A DNA stretch of 54,013 nucleotides from Bacteroidales bacterium (GTDB lineage: Bacteria; Bacteroidota; Bacteroidia; Bacteroidales; UBA932). The DNA lies in NCBI GenBank assembly GCA_017962025.1, contig JAGCWD010000087.1, forward strand, positions 1 to 54,013, read 5' to 3'. The position numbers and the translations under genes were made by a program. Position 1 is the stretch's first letter, and every line of letters begins with the position of its first letter. Of the stretch, positions 41,228 through 49,831 are shown in pieces. Below the pieces are notes generated by a model, which saw only the letters and a program-made list of their open reading frames with translations, was not told the DNA's origin and did not search any database.

Positions 41228-43063
41228 ATGAAAAAGACGGTTTTTTACATCCTCAACATACTGCTTGCTGCATCCTTGTTTCTTCCGGATGCCATCGCAC
41301 AGGTCTCCACAGAACGGTTTATTGCGAGAGCTGATTCCGCAAGATTGAAATACGATTATCCCGCCGCTGTAAAGTTCTGTCAGGAAGCAGTGGAACAGGA
41401 TTCCACAGCAACCGCAAAGGTGGAAGATATCCTCATAATTAGTCAAAATGGTCTGAAAATGATGGATTTCTGCAGCCAGCCGGTAGTAGTTGCAAGACAA
41501 ACCTTCCCGCTAGAGGATTTCTTTCTGTTTTACCCCCTGAAGAACAACAGCTGGAGAAAGACTCCCAATCAATTAGACTCTCTTGGCAGGGGAGATCTTG
41601 CGCGTGCGGTGTATATACCTGAAGAAGCGCAGGAGATCTACTATTCAGCAGAAGATGAGGATGGAATACGTAACCTTTACAGGACGGAATTATCAGATTC
41701 TATCTGGTCTGCCCCCTTGCTCATAAATGAACAGATAACAAGCTCTTCGGATGAAGTCTATCCCATGGTCTCTCCCGATGGGAAGTCTCTTTACTTTGCT
41801 TCCAAGGGTCTCTATGGCATGGGCGGCTACGATCTTTATGTCTCCAACTGGAACCCGGAAACCAGCGACTGGGACGTCCCCGTCAACATGGGTTTTCCAT
41901 ATTCATCCCCCTATGATGATTTCCTGTTCATGAACACCAGTGATGGGAAGTACTCGATCTTCGCATCCAACCGTGGCTGTTCAAAAGACAGCGTCTGCAT
42001 CTATGTCCTTGAATATGACGGAATGCCGGTACGAAAGGCGGTGAAAGATGTGGATGAACTCAGGAAACTGTCCGATCTGGTCCCTGCCGGCGACCCTTCG
42101 AGAATAGACAATGGTTCTGCAGTTGCGGATTCCGATCCGAACAGCGACGAGACCCGGCGCTACATCGACAAGATCAAGGAAGTCCGTGCGCTCCGTGACT
42201 CTGTCTCCCGTTTCAACAACAGCCTCGACCAGCTCAGGAATGAATATTCTTCCGCTGCAGACGAAAGGAAGAAAGAACTGTCTGAAACCATCCAGGCAAA
42301 GGAGCTTCTCCTCCCTGAACTGAACAAGACCCTCCAGGCTTCAGTAAAGGAACTCCAAACCATTGAGATGGATTTCCTCTCCAAGGGAATAGTGCTTGAT
42401 GCGTCCAAACTTCAGGCAAGAGCTGATAAGGAAGTGGTCGGGGCTGCCTCCAGCTACACTTTCTCACGGAACAACTACGGACCGGCTCCGAGCCTCAGGA
42501 TAAGCAAGCCCAAGAAGAAGTTCGACTATTCGTTCAAGATTCTCCCCGAAGGAAGATTTGCGGAAAACAACGACCTGCCTGACGGCCTTGTGTACCAGAT
42601 CAGGTTGTTTACACAGTCCAGGAAGGCGACAGTTGCTGATATCAAGGGCCTCAGCCCTGTGTTTGAAAGGCAGTCCGGCAGCAAGTTCATCTACTCGGTC
42701 GGAGTGTTCCGCTCATATAAGGATGTCCTGGCCAACCTTAATAAAGTCAAGAAATTAGGCTTCCGTACGGCAGAAATCACAGCATGGAAGGACGGACAGG
42801 CGACAAGCGTGTCCAATGCAAGGACACTTGAGAACCAGAGATTCTACTCTGTCGTGATCTTCCCCGATAACGGGAAGTCATTGACCGAGGCCGAAATCAA
42901 AGCTATCCATGAGCATACTGACAAGGACCTTGTTAAGAGCGTAGATAACGGTGCCGTGGTCTTCATGGCTGGTCCCTTCGAGGACAAAGAAGAAGCCGAG
43001 GAACTCTTGAATGCTCTCAAGGCTCTCGGCTCCGGGAATGTATCTGTCACAGAATCAAACTAA
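41228..43063 (+). CDS. Exported TPR / beta-propeller / coiled-coil / SPOR-like envelope protein
   Basis: A 611-residue protein with a signal peptide (MKKTVFYILNILLAASLFLPDAIAQ). Residues about 28-70 look like a TPR pair (ARADSARLKYDYPAAVKFCQEAV). Residues about 100-280 are a PD40/TolB-like propeller (YPMVSPDGKSLYFASKGLYGMGGYDLYVSNW, DGKYSIFASNRG). Residues about 310-385 are a coiled coil rich in Lys/Glu (RYIDKIKEVRALRDSV...KELSETIQAKELLLPELNKTL). Residues about 440-608 hold two SPOR-like repeats (YQIRLFTQSRKATVADIKG, FYSVVIFPDNGKSLTEAEIKA, VVFMAGPFEDKEEAEELL), which in other proteins bind denuded peptidoglycan. It resembles Bacteroidota OmpA-associated or PorE-like gliding/T9SS envelope proteins but lacks an OmpA domain. 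A role at the peptidoglycan-outer-membrane interface is inferred. Confidence 0.72.
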   Translation: MKKTVFYILNILLAASLFLPDAIAQVSTERFIARADSARLKYDYPAAVKFCQEAVEQDSTATAKVEDILIISQNGLKMMDFCSQPVVVARQTFPLEDFFLFYPLKNNSWRKTPNQLDSLGRGDLARAVYIPEEAQEIYYSAEDEDGIRNLYRTELSDSIWSAPLLINEQITSSSDEVYPMVSPDGKSLYFASKGLYGMGGYDLYVSNWNPETSDWDVPVNMGFPYSSPYDDFLFMNTSDGKYSIFASNRGCSKDSVCIYVLEYDGMPVRKAVKDVDELRKLSDLVPAGDPSRIDNGSAVADSDPNSDETRRYIDKIKEVRALRDSVSRFNNSLDQLRNEYSSAADERKKELSETIQAKELLLPELNKTLQASVKELQTIEMDFLSKGIVLDASKLQARADKEVVGAASSYTFSRNNYGPAPSLRISKPKKKFDYSFKILPEGRFAENNDLPDGLVYQIRLFTQSRKATVADIKGLSPVFERQSGSKFIYSVGVFRSYKDVLANLNKVKKLGFRTAEITAWKDGQATSVSNARTLENQRFYSVVIFPDNGKSLTEAEIKAIHEHTDKDLVKSVDNGAVVFMAGPFEDKEEAEELLNALKALGSGNVSVTESN

Positions 43064-44421
43064 CGCTTGCGCGGAGCGAAAGTGAAAGTGTCCTGAACCT
43101 TTCCGGTCAGGATATTGTGAACCGTTATCTTCAGTTTCCTGTCTTTCACTTCTCCCTCTATGACCGTAGGGAACCTGCCTTCTTTCGCAGGATCCATGTC
43201 CGGTCCTCCGCCCACAATCTGTGCCCAATGCCTGTCTCCGGCAGGAGCGTCGTAACGATAGATGTGCTGATGGGCAGTTATCACAAGCTGACAGCCGGCC
43301 TTGTCCAGTATTGGCCCCCAAAGCTGGGCACATGTACGCTGCCAAATGGCAAAATCATGTTTGTAACGGGGATCCTTGTCAGCAGGTGCGACATCTCCGG
43401 GATTGGCTGTCGGATCGGAATCGAACAGCGGAATGTGACAGAAAGCTACCAGATAAGGAGCCTTGGCTATCTCCTTGCGCTTCAGGACATCCTTAAGCCA
43501 GGCAACCTGTGCCTTACGGTACTCTCCACTATTGAAGAGGCCTGCAAACAGAGGGTTAGTGTCCAGCTTGTCTTCAGCTGTATCAAGTCCGATCATGGCA
43601 ACATCGCCCATCCTGACTGCGAAATTACGTCCAAGGTCCCAGTCCCTGGACAACCTTTCTTCCGGTTGACGGAACATCCATACTTTTTCAAGATGGCGGT
43701 TGGCCATACCTCTGGAATCATGGTTCCCGGGGCAGAAAAGATAGGGCATTCCGGAAGCATAATCCTTACGGCCGATCTGCGGATCAAGGAACATTCCCAC
43801 CTGACTCTCAATAGTCTCCTGTGTGTTGGAAGCATCCCCATTCCAAATCACGCATGAAGGAGACAATCCAACCACCTTATCGATGGTCGGCTCAATCGCA
43901 TTCCAGCGCACATGGGTGTCATTGATAACACAAAAATGTGCCTTAGCATCCTTTCCGGCGGTAGTGAATCCATAAATATTCGGATCTTCCTCATTGCCAG
44001 TGATCTTCATATCGTAGCCGCCTCCATAATGGATCCGGTCAGCGCCTATCCTGTAGAAGTATTGTGTAGATGGCTTGAGACCTGTGATCCTGACCTGACT
44101 TACCTTGTCGCTTAATTCGGTCAGCCTGTAACCTCCGCACTTCACCTTCTTGGCATCGCTGAGATCCGGTTTCTCTCCGATCAGCACATATCCGTTAGCA
44201 AGATCGCTGACGGCAAAAGCAACCCCGATGGAAGTCTCAGCATAATTCTGGAGCATCGGAGCGGAAACAATCAGCTTGCCCTCCTTTCCTTCAGTCTCTA
44301 CTTCCGGTCCTTGGGCTTGTCGAAGAGGTCGGTTCAACCTTTCAGTCGCCTTAAGCGCACTACCTGTACTTGCAGCGGCAACCAGCAGCGCCGTATCTTT
44401 TATGAAAGTCCTTCTCTTCAT
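43060..44421 (-). CDS. Exported purple-acid-phosphatase-like metallophosphoesterase
   Basis: A 453-residue protein with a Tat-like signal (MKRRTFIKDTALLVAAAS). An FN3-type domain (about 50-150: QVRITGLKPSTQYFYRIGAD) precedes a calcineurin-like phosphoesterase domain with its metal motifs in order: INDTHVRWN, VIWNGDASN, CPGNHDSRG, FCHIPLFDSD and ITAHQHIYRY. It hydrolyses phosphate mono- or diesters in the periplasm; the substrate is unknown. A short segment after the signal (LRQAQGPEVET, about residues 34-44) is the translation of a widespread bacterial interspersed repeat and looks inserted. It lies seven bases downstream of the tlpA-like gene in one unit and overlaps the convergent gene by four bases. 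Confidence 0.88.
   Translation of the reverse strand: MKRRTFIKDTALLVAAASTGSALKATERLNRPLRQAQGPEVETEGKEGKLIVSAPMLQNYAETSIGVAFAVSDLANGYVLIGEKPDLSDAKKVKCGGYRLTELSDKVSQVRITGLKPSTQYFYRIGADRIHYGGGYDMKITGNEEDPNIYGFTTAGKDAKAHFCVINDTHVRWNAIEPTIDKVVGLSPSCVIWNGDASNTQETIESQVGMFLDPQIGRKDYASGMPYLFCPGNHDSRGMANRHLEKVWMFRQPEERLSRDWDLGRNFAVRMGDVAMIGLDTAEDKLDTNPLFAGLFNSGEYRKAQVAWLKDVLKRKEIAKAPYLVAFCHIPLFDSDPTANPGDVAPADKDPRYKHDFAIWQRTCAQLWGPILDKAGCQLVITAHQHIYRYDAPAGDRHWAQIVGGGPDMDPAKEGRFPTVIEGEVKDRKLKITVHNILTGKVQDTFTFAPRKR
44308..44325 (-). repeat. Interspersed repeat fragment (CTTCGACAAGC type) within the phosphoesterase gene
   Basis: The minus strand reads CTTCGACAAGCCCAAGGA, a variant of the CTTCGACAAGCTCAGGG repeat common in bacterial genomes, in the frame that gives LRQAQG. 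It lies in the linker between the Tat signal and the mature domain. Confidence 0.5.
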
Positions 44422-44428
44422 CCGTTAA

Positions 44429-44920
44429 TTATTTTACGAGATACTTTTTCAATGCTTCACGGATTGCCTGACCACGGAGGTCCCTCTCCAGGATGGTCCC
44501 ATCCGGCCCTACAAGGATCATGTAGGGAATGTAATTGAAACCATACGCCTCCGGAACAGATTCCGGAACACTCAGTATCTGTTTCCATGGAACCTTGAAT
44601 TCATTGACAGCCTTGAGGGTGTTCTCCGGTTTGTCAAAGACAGGAGCCCCGACAATGTCAAAGTTCTTGTCCTTGAATTCGTAGTATATGTCTTTCATGT
44701 TCGGGATTTCTTCCCTGCACGGTCCGCACCAGGATGCCCAGAAGTCCACGAGGATGTACTTTCCCTTGCCGACATAATCGGACAGTTTCAATTCTTTTCC
44801 ATCCGGTTGGACGGCCTTGAAATCAATGAATTTCTCCGAATCCGGTCTTGATGTCTGACCGTAGGCAGCTACGCCCACCATAAGCGCCAGTGCTGCGATA
44901 ATTGATAATCTGATATTCAT
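44429..44920 (-). CDS. TlpA/ResA-like thiol-disulfide oxidoreductase
   Basis: A 163-residue exported thioredoxin-fold protein (signal MNIRLSIIAALALMVGVAAYGQ). The redox motif is WASWCGPCREEIP (Cys65, Cys68) and the cis-Pro segment is YIPYMILVGPDG. The PDGKELKLSDYVGKGKYILVDF part is typical of the AhpC/TSA-like TlpA group in Bacteroidales. Such proteins keep periplasmic cysteines reduced or feed reductant to partner proteins. It is the promoter-proximal gene of a pair with the metallophosphoesterase. The 247 bases upstream hold a 183-bp structured element. Confidence 0.9.
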   Translation of the reverse strand: MNIRLSIIAALALMVGVAAYGQTSRPDSEKFIDFKAVQPDGKELKLSDYVGKGKYILVDFWASWCGPCREEIPNMKDIYYEFKDKNFDIVGAPVFDKPENTLKAVNEFKVPWKQILSVPESVPEAYGFNYIPYMILVGPDGTILERDLRGQAIREALKKYLVK

Positions 44921-44967
44921 TTTGACTGATAATTACCTGCAATATACGAATTAATTGCAAAACGGTT

Positions 44968-45150
44968 TTCCGGTCGAAGGTACTCCCCCTAAGGAACACT
45001 AGGAGAATGGCCGTAGGGAGCGAGAGCCGGACCGACTGAAGGCGAGCGTCTGTCTGAGGGCCGGAGGCCCGAGTTAGCGAGCGGTCGAGGCCGGCCGATG
45101 CGAGTAGGTCAGTCGACGTGGTTCCGAGGGGGAGTGGCTTTCGACCGGAA
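44968..45150. repeat. 183-bp GC-rich structured element with long inverted terminal arms
   Basis: The end arms 44968-44997 and 45121-45150 are imperfect inverted repeats: an 11-bp stem (TTCCGGTCGAA), a small internal loop, a 9-bp stem (ACTCCCCCT) and a further 5-bp stem (GGAAC), about 25 pairs in all. Inside are smaller palindromes such as GGGCC-GGA-GGCCC and recurring GCGAGCG/GAGCGAG words. There is no open frame across it and base composition is far more G/C-rich than its flanks. It lies between the MBOAT stop and the tlpA-like start. It could be an interspersed palindromic repeat, a non-coding RNA or an elaborate terminator; I recognise no Rfam family. Confidence 0.7.
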
Positions 45151-45167
45151 GAAACTTATCAAATAAA

Positions 45168-47048
45168 TTAGAACTGGAAATAAATGAAGCTCTGGAGGTC
45201 GGCGGTGACGAACTGGCAGATGACAAAGACAGCTACAGCGCAGGCCAGGACCATCAGGACAAGAGGCATCTTGGCGAACCAGATGCGGTAACGACGCTTG
45301 AAATCATCCGGAAGCCAGTGAATCAGCATTCCAATGACGAAAACCAGAATGATGCTCCTGTGCTGCCAAGCCATCTGAGGAACCAGGGACCAGTCCCACT
45401 GTCCTCCGATTTGGTTAACCATGTTCTTCGCAGTACTCCATGCCTTTTCGTTCGCCTCTGCCGGATCCAGATTCGATCCACTTCGGAAGAAAAGACGGGT
45501 GAAGGTTATGAATATGAAAGTCATCAACACCGCCCAGGAATCCCTGATCCACTTTATCGCCTGTCCTTCTGAAGCACGCGGACCAGACTTGCGGAAGAGG
45601 TGGAAAACCATACCGACAAAAGCACCAGCGAGGATGATCAGAGTCCACCAGAAGAAGAGATTGAAAACAGAAGCGCCAAAGAAATACCTCAAGGTGCCGA
45701 ACACCGCAACGACAAAACCGATAACCAGAACCTTGAAATAGGCATTACACCCATGCCAAAACCTGTAGATAAGCATCCCGAGCCCGTTGAGCCCACCCCA
45801 GATCATGAAGTTCCAGCTTGCTCCGTGCCACAGTCCTCCAAGAAGCATGGTGTCCATCCTGTTGATGTCCGAAATTAGCTCCTTGCGCCAGCCTTTCTTG
45901 AAGATGATCAGAAGGGCTATGACAAAGGTCATTGCAAGTACCGAGAAAAACACCCACCAACTTCCGGCAAGGGCTGAAGCAAGGAATGCTATTCCCAAAA
46001 TAATAGCATAGGATCCGAAGGTACCGTTACGGTTTCCTCCCAGGGGGATGTAAAGATAATCCCGTAGCCAGGTTGAGAGGGAAATGTGCCATCTTCGCCA
46101 GAATTCAGCGGCATTCTTGGCTTTGTATGGAGAGTTGAAGTTTTTGGGAAGATAGAAGCCCATTAACATGGCAACTCCCGTAGCGATGTCGGTATAGCCC
46201 GAAAAGTCGGCATAGACCTGGAGGGAATAGCCAAACAAGGCTGTCAGGTTCTCGAATCCAGTGTACAGCATCGGATTCTCGAAAACCCTGTCGCAAAAGT
46301 TCACTGCCAGGTAGTCACTCAGGATCAACTTCTTGGCAAGTCCGTTCAGGATCCAGAACACTGCAAAGCCGAACTGGGTCCTGCCGAGGAAGAACGGCTT
46401 CCTCAGTTGAGGAATGAATTCCCTAGCCCTTACAATGGGACCGGCCACAAGCTGGGGGAAGAAACTGAGATAGAACCCGAAGTCAAGGAAATTCCGGACC
46501 GGAGCCATTCCCCTGGAAACATCCACCACATAGCTTATCGCCTGGAAGATGAAGAACGAAATACCGACAGGGAGGAATATGGAATCGACGCTGAACGCCT
46601 GGGAGCCGGTAATGGCATTCCCGGCTGCAGCAAACCAATCCTTTACAATAAAAGAGGTTCCGAACAGGTTGTTGACTACATCTGTCAGGAAATATGCGTA
46701 CTTGTAATAGCACAAAAGAGACAGGTTCACCACAACGCTCAGCACCACTATGGCTTTTTGCCAGCCGGAACGCCCGCAATGGGGCAACAGCAATCCTGCC
46801 AAGTAGTTGTAAACTATCACGAAGCCAAGCAGGATCAGGAAAAGTCCGCTTGTCTTGTAGTAAAAGAAGAGACTGGAAAAGAAGATGAACGCATTCCTCA
46901 ACAGGATCTTGCTGCGGAATACGCAGAGGAAAGCAAGGACTATGGCAAAGAAGGCCCAGAAATAGAACTGGGTGAACAGCAATGGGTGGGCCTGGTCGAA
47001 AGAGAACAGGTTACCCAGAAAATCAAGTGCTACCTCCTTCAATCCCAT
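45168..47048 (-). CDS. MBOAT-family O-acyltransferase (AlgI-like)
   Basis: A 626-residue polytopic membrane protein with about 12-14 hydrophobic segments. Family signatures: FLPVGISFFIFQAISYVVDVSRG, FFPQLVAGPIVRAREF, YADFSGYTDIATGVAMLMGF, the conserved FWRRWHISLSTWLRDYLYIPLGGNR, and the catalytic His in LLGGLWHGASWNF. AlgI, PatA and DltB relatives move acyl groups across the membrane for transfer to exopolysaccharide, peptidoglycan or teichoic acid. It is 100-150 residues longer than AlgI because of extra C-terminal helices. The start overlaps the upstream SGNH gene by 10 bases. Two SGNH hydrolase-like partners in the same operon make polysaccharide O-acetylation the best guess. Confidence 0.93.
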   Translation of the reverse strand: MGLKEVALDFLGNLFSFDQAHPLLFTQFYFWAFFAIVLAFLCVFRSKILLRNAFIFFSSLFFYYKTSGLFLILLGFVIVYNYLAGLLLPHCGRSGWQKAIVVLSVVVNLSLLCYYKYAYFLTDVVNNLFGTSFIVKDWFAAAGNAITGSQAFSVDSIFLPVGISFFIFQAISYVVDVSRGMAPVRNFLDFGFYLSFFPQLVAGPIVRAREFIPQLRKPFFLGRTQFGFAVFWILNGLAKKLILSDYLAVNFCDRVFENPMLYTGFENLTALFGYSLQVYADFSGYTDIATGVAMLMGFYLPKNFNSPYKAKNAAEFWRRWHISLSTWLRDYLYIPLGGNRNGTFGSYAIILGIAFLASALAGSWWVFFSVLAMTFVIALLIIFKKGWRKELISDINRMDTMLLGGLWHGASWNFMIWGGLNGLGMLIYRFWHGCNAYFKVLVIGFVVAVFGTLRYFFGASVFNLFFWWTLIILAGAFVGMVFHLFRKSGPRASEGQAIKWIRDSWAVLMTFIFITFTRLFFRSGSNLDPAEANEKAWSTAKNMVNQIGGQWDWSLVPQMAWQHRSIILVFVIGMLIHWLPDDFKRRYRIWFAKMPLVLMVLACAVAVFVICQFVTADLQSFIYFQF

Positions 47049-48301
47049 GACATCCTCCTCCTGAGATGTTCCACATACTTACCCATCAGGGCATTGTACA
47101 AAAGATCGCCGACAACGGCATAGCCCTCCTCGGTAAAATGGATCTTATCCGGTTTGGCAAGACCGGCAGCTTCCCAGTCCTTCATGGAGCCCAATCCTCC
47201 CATAATCTCGAAGAGATTCCACACTCCTCCTCCACAATCGGTGCAGATCCTGAAAAATGCGTCCTCAACTTCCAAGATGTTCCTGTTGACTGAATAGACC
47301 CTCCGCCTTACACGCCTGTAACTGTCATTATTTGTGATGAACAGAAGGGCACAGTCGGGATTCACTGCCTTGATTCGGGAAACAAGGGTCTTGTAACGGC
47401 GGATGAAATCATCTTTATGGAATTCCTTTCCGGAAGCGTCATTTATTCCTATTCCGAAAATCACCAGATCCGGACGGACCATTTCCAGATCCCTTCCGAA
47501 ATCCTCACATTTGAGATATGACGGGAGAGCCGCCCCATTGACACCTATTCCGGTAACGGTTATTCCTGGATTGTTATTATCCAAGAGAATCCCTGTGACT
47601 GTAAGTTCTCCTCCTGCGCCTCCTACAGCGACAGTCACTGAGTCTGCCATCTGCGGAAGATGGAACGACCATATCGACTTCTCATAGTCCCGGACCCCAA
47701 TAATGGAATCCCCGGATTCTAGTACAATCAAGGGGAATCGATTCCCTCCTGACGTATAACCCAAAACATCTACCTTGTCGAACTTGAATGAAGGATCCAT
47801 GGCTGTTGCGTTCCTGGCATTGAGGACTATCCTCAGGAATGCTGTGGAATCGGAAGTGGTGAGTGCCATGCCTGAAAGTCCAAGAGGCCTGTCCAGCTCC
47901 CTCTGGGTATTTTTGGTAGTTTTCCACTCTCCGCCTGACCTGGTCCTGAAGCTACTGGGGTTATTGGTATTGGCCGCCGAAAAGGGGAAAACAAGTCCGC
48001 GACCGCCATCCAGTTCGGGCCCAAGGGCAAGAAGGTCATTCCGTAACTGTCGGGTAAATGTCCCGGCCTGAACGTGTGACCCACCTATATGGATGATATT
48101 GAGGTGGTCGGAACCATTGAAAAGGACCCTGTCCAGCTTGGAAAAAAGAGTTTCGAAATCCGAACTGTCCCCATGGAAGGTTATCTCGTTCCGGTCAAAA
48201 CAAGAAAACTCCAGATCCGGCAGATCCCTCCTGACGGTCTGTCCGAGCAGGATAGATGGCAGGAGCAGCAAGGCCAACGAATATGCAATCTGCTTCATCA
48301 T
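47039..48301 (-). CDS. SGNH/GDSL hydrolase-like secreted protein (O-acetylation partner)
   Basis: A 420-residue protein with a signal peptide (MMKQIAYSLALLLLPSILLGQ). SGNH block I appears as IIHIGGSHVQAG (Ser75 in place of the usual GDS), block III as FGIGINDASG, and block V as DKIHFTEEGY (Asp-x-x-His). About 120 residues of beta structure separate block I from block III. The order and spacing are like AlgJ/AlgX or PatB-type acetyltransferases. Its start overlaps the upstream SGNH gene by four bases (ATGA) and its end overlaps the MBOAT gene by ten, so the three are translated together. It probably accepts acyl groups from the MBOAT protein. Confidence 0.85.
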   Translation of the reverse strand: MMKQIAYSLALLLLPSILLGQTVRRDLPDLEFSCFDRNEITFHGDSSDFETLFSKLDRVLFNGSDHLNIIHIGGSHVQAGTFTRQLRNDLLALGPELDGGRGLVFPFSAANTNNPSSFRTRSGGEWKTTKNTQRELDRPLGLSGMALTTSDSTAFLRIVLNARNATAMDPSFKFDKVDVLGYTSGGNRFPLIVLESGDSIIGVRDYEKSIWSFHLPQMADSVTVAVGGAGGELTVTGILLDNNNPGITVTGIGVNGAALPSYLKCEDFGRDLEMVRPDLVIFGIGINDASGKEFHKDDFIRRYKTLVSRIKAVNPDCALLFITNNDSYRRVRRRVYSVNRNILEVEDAFFRICTDCGGGVWNLFEIMGGLGSMKDWEAAGLAKPDKIHFTEEGYAVVGDLLYNALMGKYVEHLRRRMSWD

Positions 48302-49749
48302 CTCCCCATATATTCATCGACATAGCCTTCCGGAAGCTTCCTGCGAAGCTGCTGGAAATCGTGATAAACCAGGAGAGACCTGGCGATTGCGCTGCCGATC
48401 TCATTGGCTCCCCTTGTGGTGAAGTGAATATAATCCGGACCCGCAAGTGGAGGATTATGGTTTACCCATCTGCGCATGGAACCTTCTCCTCCCATCATGT
48501 TGAAGGTGTCCCAGTAAGCGACTCCGTTCTGGAGGCAGTGGACCTTCAGGGAATCATTCAGTTCGGGAAGAAGCGGCCAGGTCACCAGATAACCGTCGTA
48601 ACTCTTGCACATGTCAGCCGGTCCGACGAAGAGCAATTTTGCCTTGGGAGCCACCTTCCTGAAATAATCGAACTGCTCGTCCATTTTGTCCACGTAAAGG
48701 GAAATACCCTTCCGTGAACCAATGCCAGGCATAGCATTGCCACCGAACTGAAGGATGATCAACGGGGTGTCCATCAAGTCGAAGGACTGCTTCATCAATG
48801 TGGAATCCATATCATCGAAGACAGTTCCTGCGCACCCCCTCAACGCCACATTGTCAACAGTTATTCCCGGAGGACCATCGAGCATGATTCCGTAAACTTC
48901 TGCGTCACCGGTGAAAGAAAGGGAACCTGAAACCACTTCAGTCGGGAGGGTCCAAGAGAGTAACGAGACTTCATCCTTCGCAGAATCAATAACCTCAGTC
49001 AGAGTCTTGAGGGTATCGCACTTCAGTGTCACAGACAATCCGGGACTGTTGTGCCCAAGAAGAACAGAAACCTTTGAAATCCTTTTAGCCCTCTCTTGGG
49101 CATACCGGTTGTCGGTCCTCCGGAAATTGAACCGGCCGCTTCCGAATACCTTGACACTCTGGGCCATGGGACCGTAACGATGGGTGGAAGTCCAGTTGGA
49201 CAACGAATCCATGACCCTGGCATAACGGGTAAGTGCCCCGCTGGCATGCTGCATCACTGATACCGAAGAAATGGGTTTTATCATGGGCACCATACCTGGA
49301 CCGGAACCGCCAAACCTGTCCTGTAAGTCCTGGCGCAGTACAGAGGAAATCCTGTCCATCTCAAGCTGGGAATCCCCATAATGCATTATCCTGACCACCC
49401 TGCCCTCTGAAGAAGCATTCTCCATTTCAACAAACAAGGAGTCGAAAAAGGTATAGCCGCTGTCCGGAGTGAAGACACGGTTGGGGTTCGTGGAAAAATA
49501 TTCCTTGAAGAAACCCAAGGTATCAGACGATTCCTGGATAAGTTCGATCGACCTGCGGGCCGCCAGAAGGACCGAATCTACGTCTGGATCGTGACGTCCA
49601 TCCTTCAGATCCCTAAGGTAGGATTCGTAGGATGGGAACCTGAACGTCATGCCACCGGCCTTGACCCCGCCGGAGGGAAAGAAATACCAGCAGGCCAGGA
49701 TGACGGCGAGTACAGAAATGACGAAGATCGCTATGGCGTGACGTTTCAT
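48298..49749 (-). CDS. Membrane-anchored SGNH/GDSL hydrolase-like protein (O-acetylation partner)
   Basis: The start is the ATG at 49749 (MKRHAIAIFVISVLAVILACWYFFP), which gives a single N-terminal anchor; the frame stays open to 49806 but that adds leader-like residues across the promoter region. The 483-residue product has SGNH block I as IMHYGDSQLEMDR (Ser127), a beta-rich insert (about 200-310), block III as LQFGGNAMPG, and block V as DYIHFTTRG (Asp-x-x-His). It resembles the other SGNH protein downstream but is anchored rather than secreted. It is the first gene of the SGNH-SGNH-MBOAT operon. Two different SGNH partners could mean a relay or two acceptor sugars. Confidence 0.84.
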   Translation of the reverse strand: MKRHAIAIFVISVLAVILACWYFFPSGGVKAGGMTFRFPSYESYLRDLKDGRHDPDVDSVLLAARRSIELIQESSDTLGFFKEYFSTNPNRVFTPDSGYTFFDSLFVEMENASSEGRVVRIMHYGDSQLEMDRISSVLRQDLQDRFGGSGPGMVPMIKPISSVSVMQHASGALTRYARVMDSLSNWTSTHRYGPMAQSVKVFGSGRFNFRRTDNRYAQERAKRISKVSVLLGHNSPGLSVTLKCDTLKTLTEVIDSAKDEVSLLSWTLPTEVVSGSLSFTGDAEVYGIMLDGPPGITVDNVALRGCAGTVFDDMDSTLMKQSFDLMDTPLIILQFGGNAMPGIGSRKGISLYVDKMDEQFDYFRKVAPKAKLLFVGPADMCKSYDGYLVTWPLLPELNDSLKVHCLQNGVAYWDTFNMMGGEGSMRRWVNHNPPLAGPDYIHFTTRGANEIGSAIARSLLVYHDFQQLRRKLPEGYVDEYMGR

Positions 49750-49767
49750 ATAGTCAAAACAAGGCCC

Positions 49768-49775
49768 CAAAGTTA
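49768..49775 (-). promoter_or_regulatory. Putative -7 box (TAACTTTG) for the SGNH-SGNH-MBOAT operon
   Basis: Minus-strand TAACTTTG matches TAnnTTTG 18 bases upstream of the ATG at 49749, and supports that start over the longer frame. No clear -33 box. Confidence 0.5.
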
Positions 49776-49784
49776 CAAATTTCT

Positions 49785-49792
49785 TATATTTG
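49785..49792 (+). promoter_or_regulatory. Putative -7 box (TATATTTG) for the CBM9-like gene
   Basis: TATATTTG is an exact TAnnTTTG match, 39 bases upstream of the ATG at 49832. It is divergent from the box at 49768, with nine bases between them. Confidence 0.5.
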
Positions 49793-49831
49793 TAGTAGGT
49801 ATCCATTTGTGCAACAAAATCTTTATTTGAT

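Noticed and set aside
44968-45150. rRNA or tRNA fragment, or CRISPR leader
   Set aside because: No tRNA cloverleaf, anticodon arm or rRNA core motif is visible; the long terminal arms and internal palindromes do not fit those classes.
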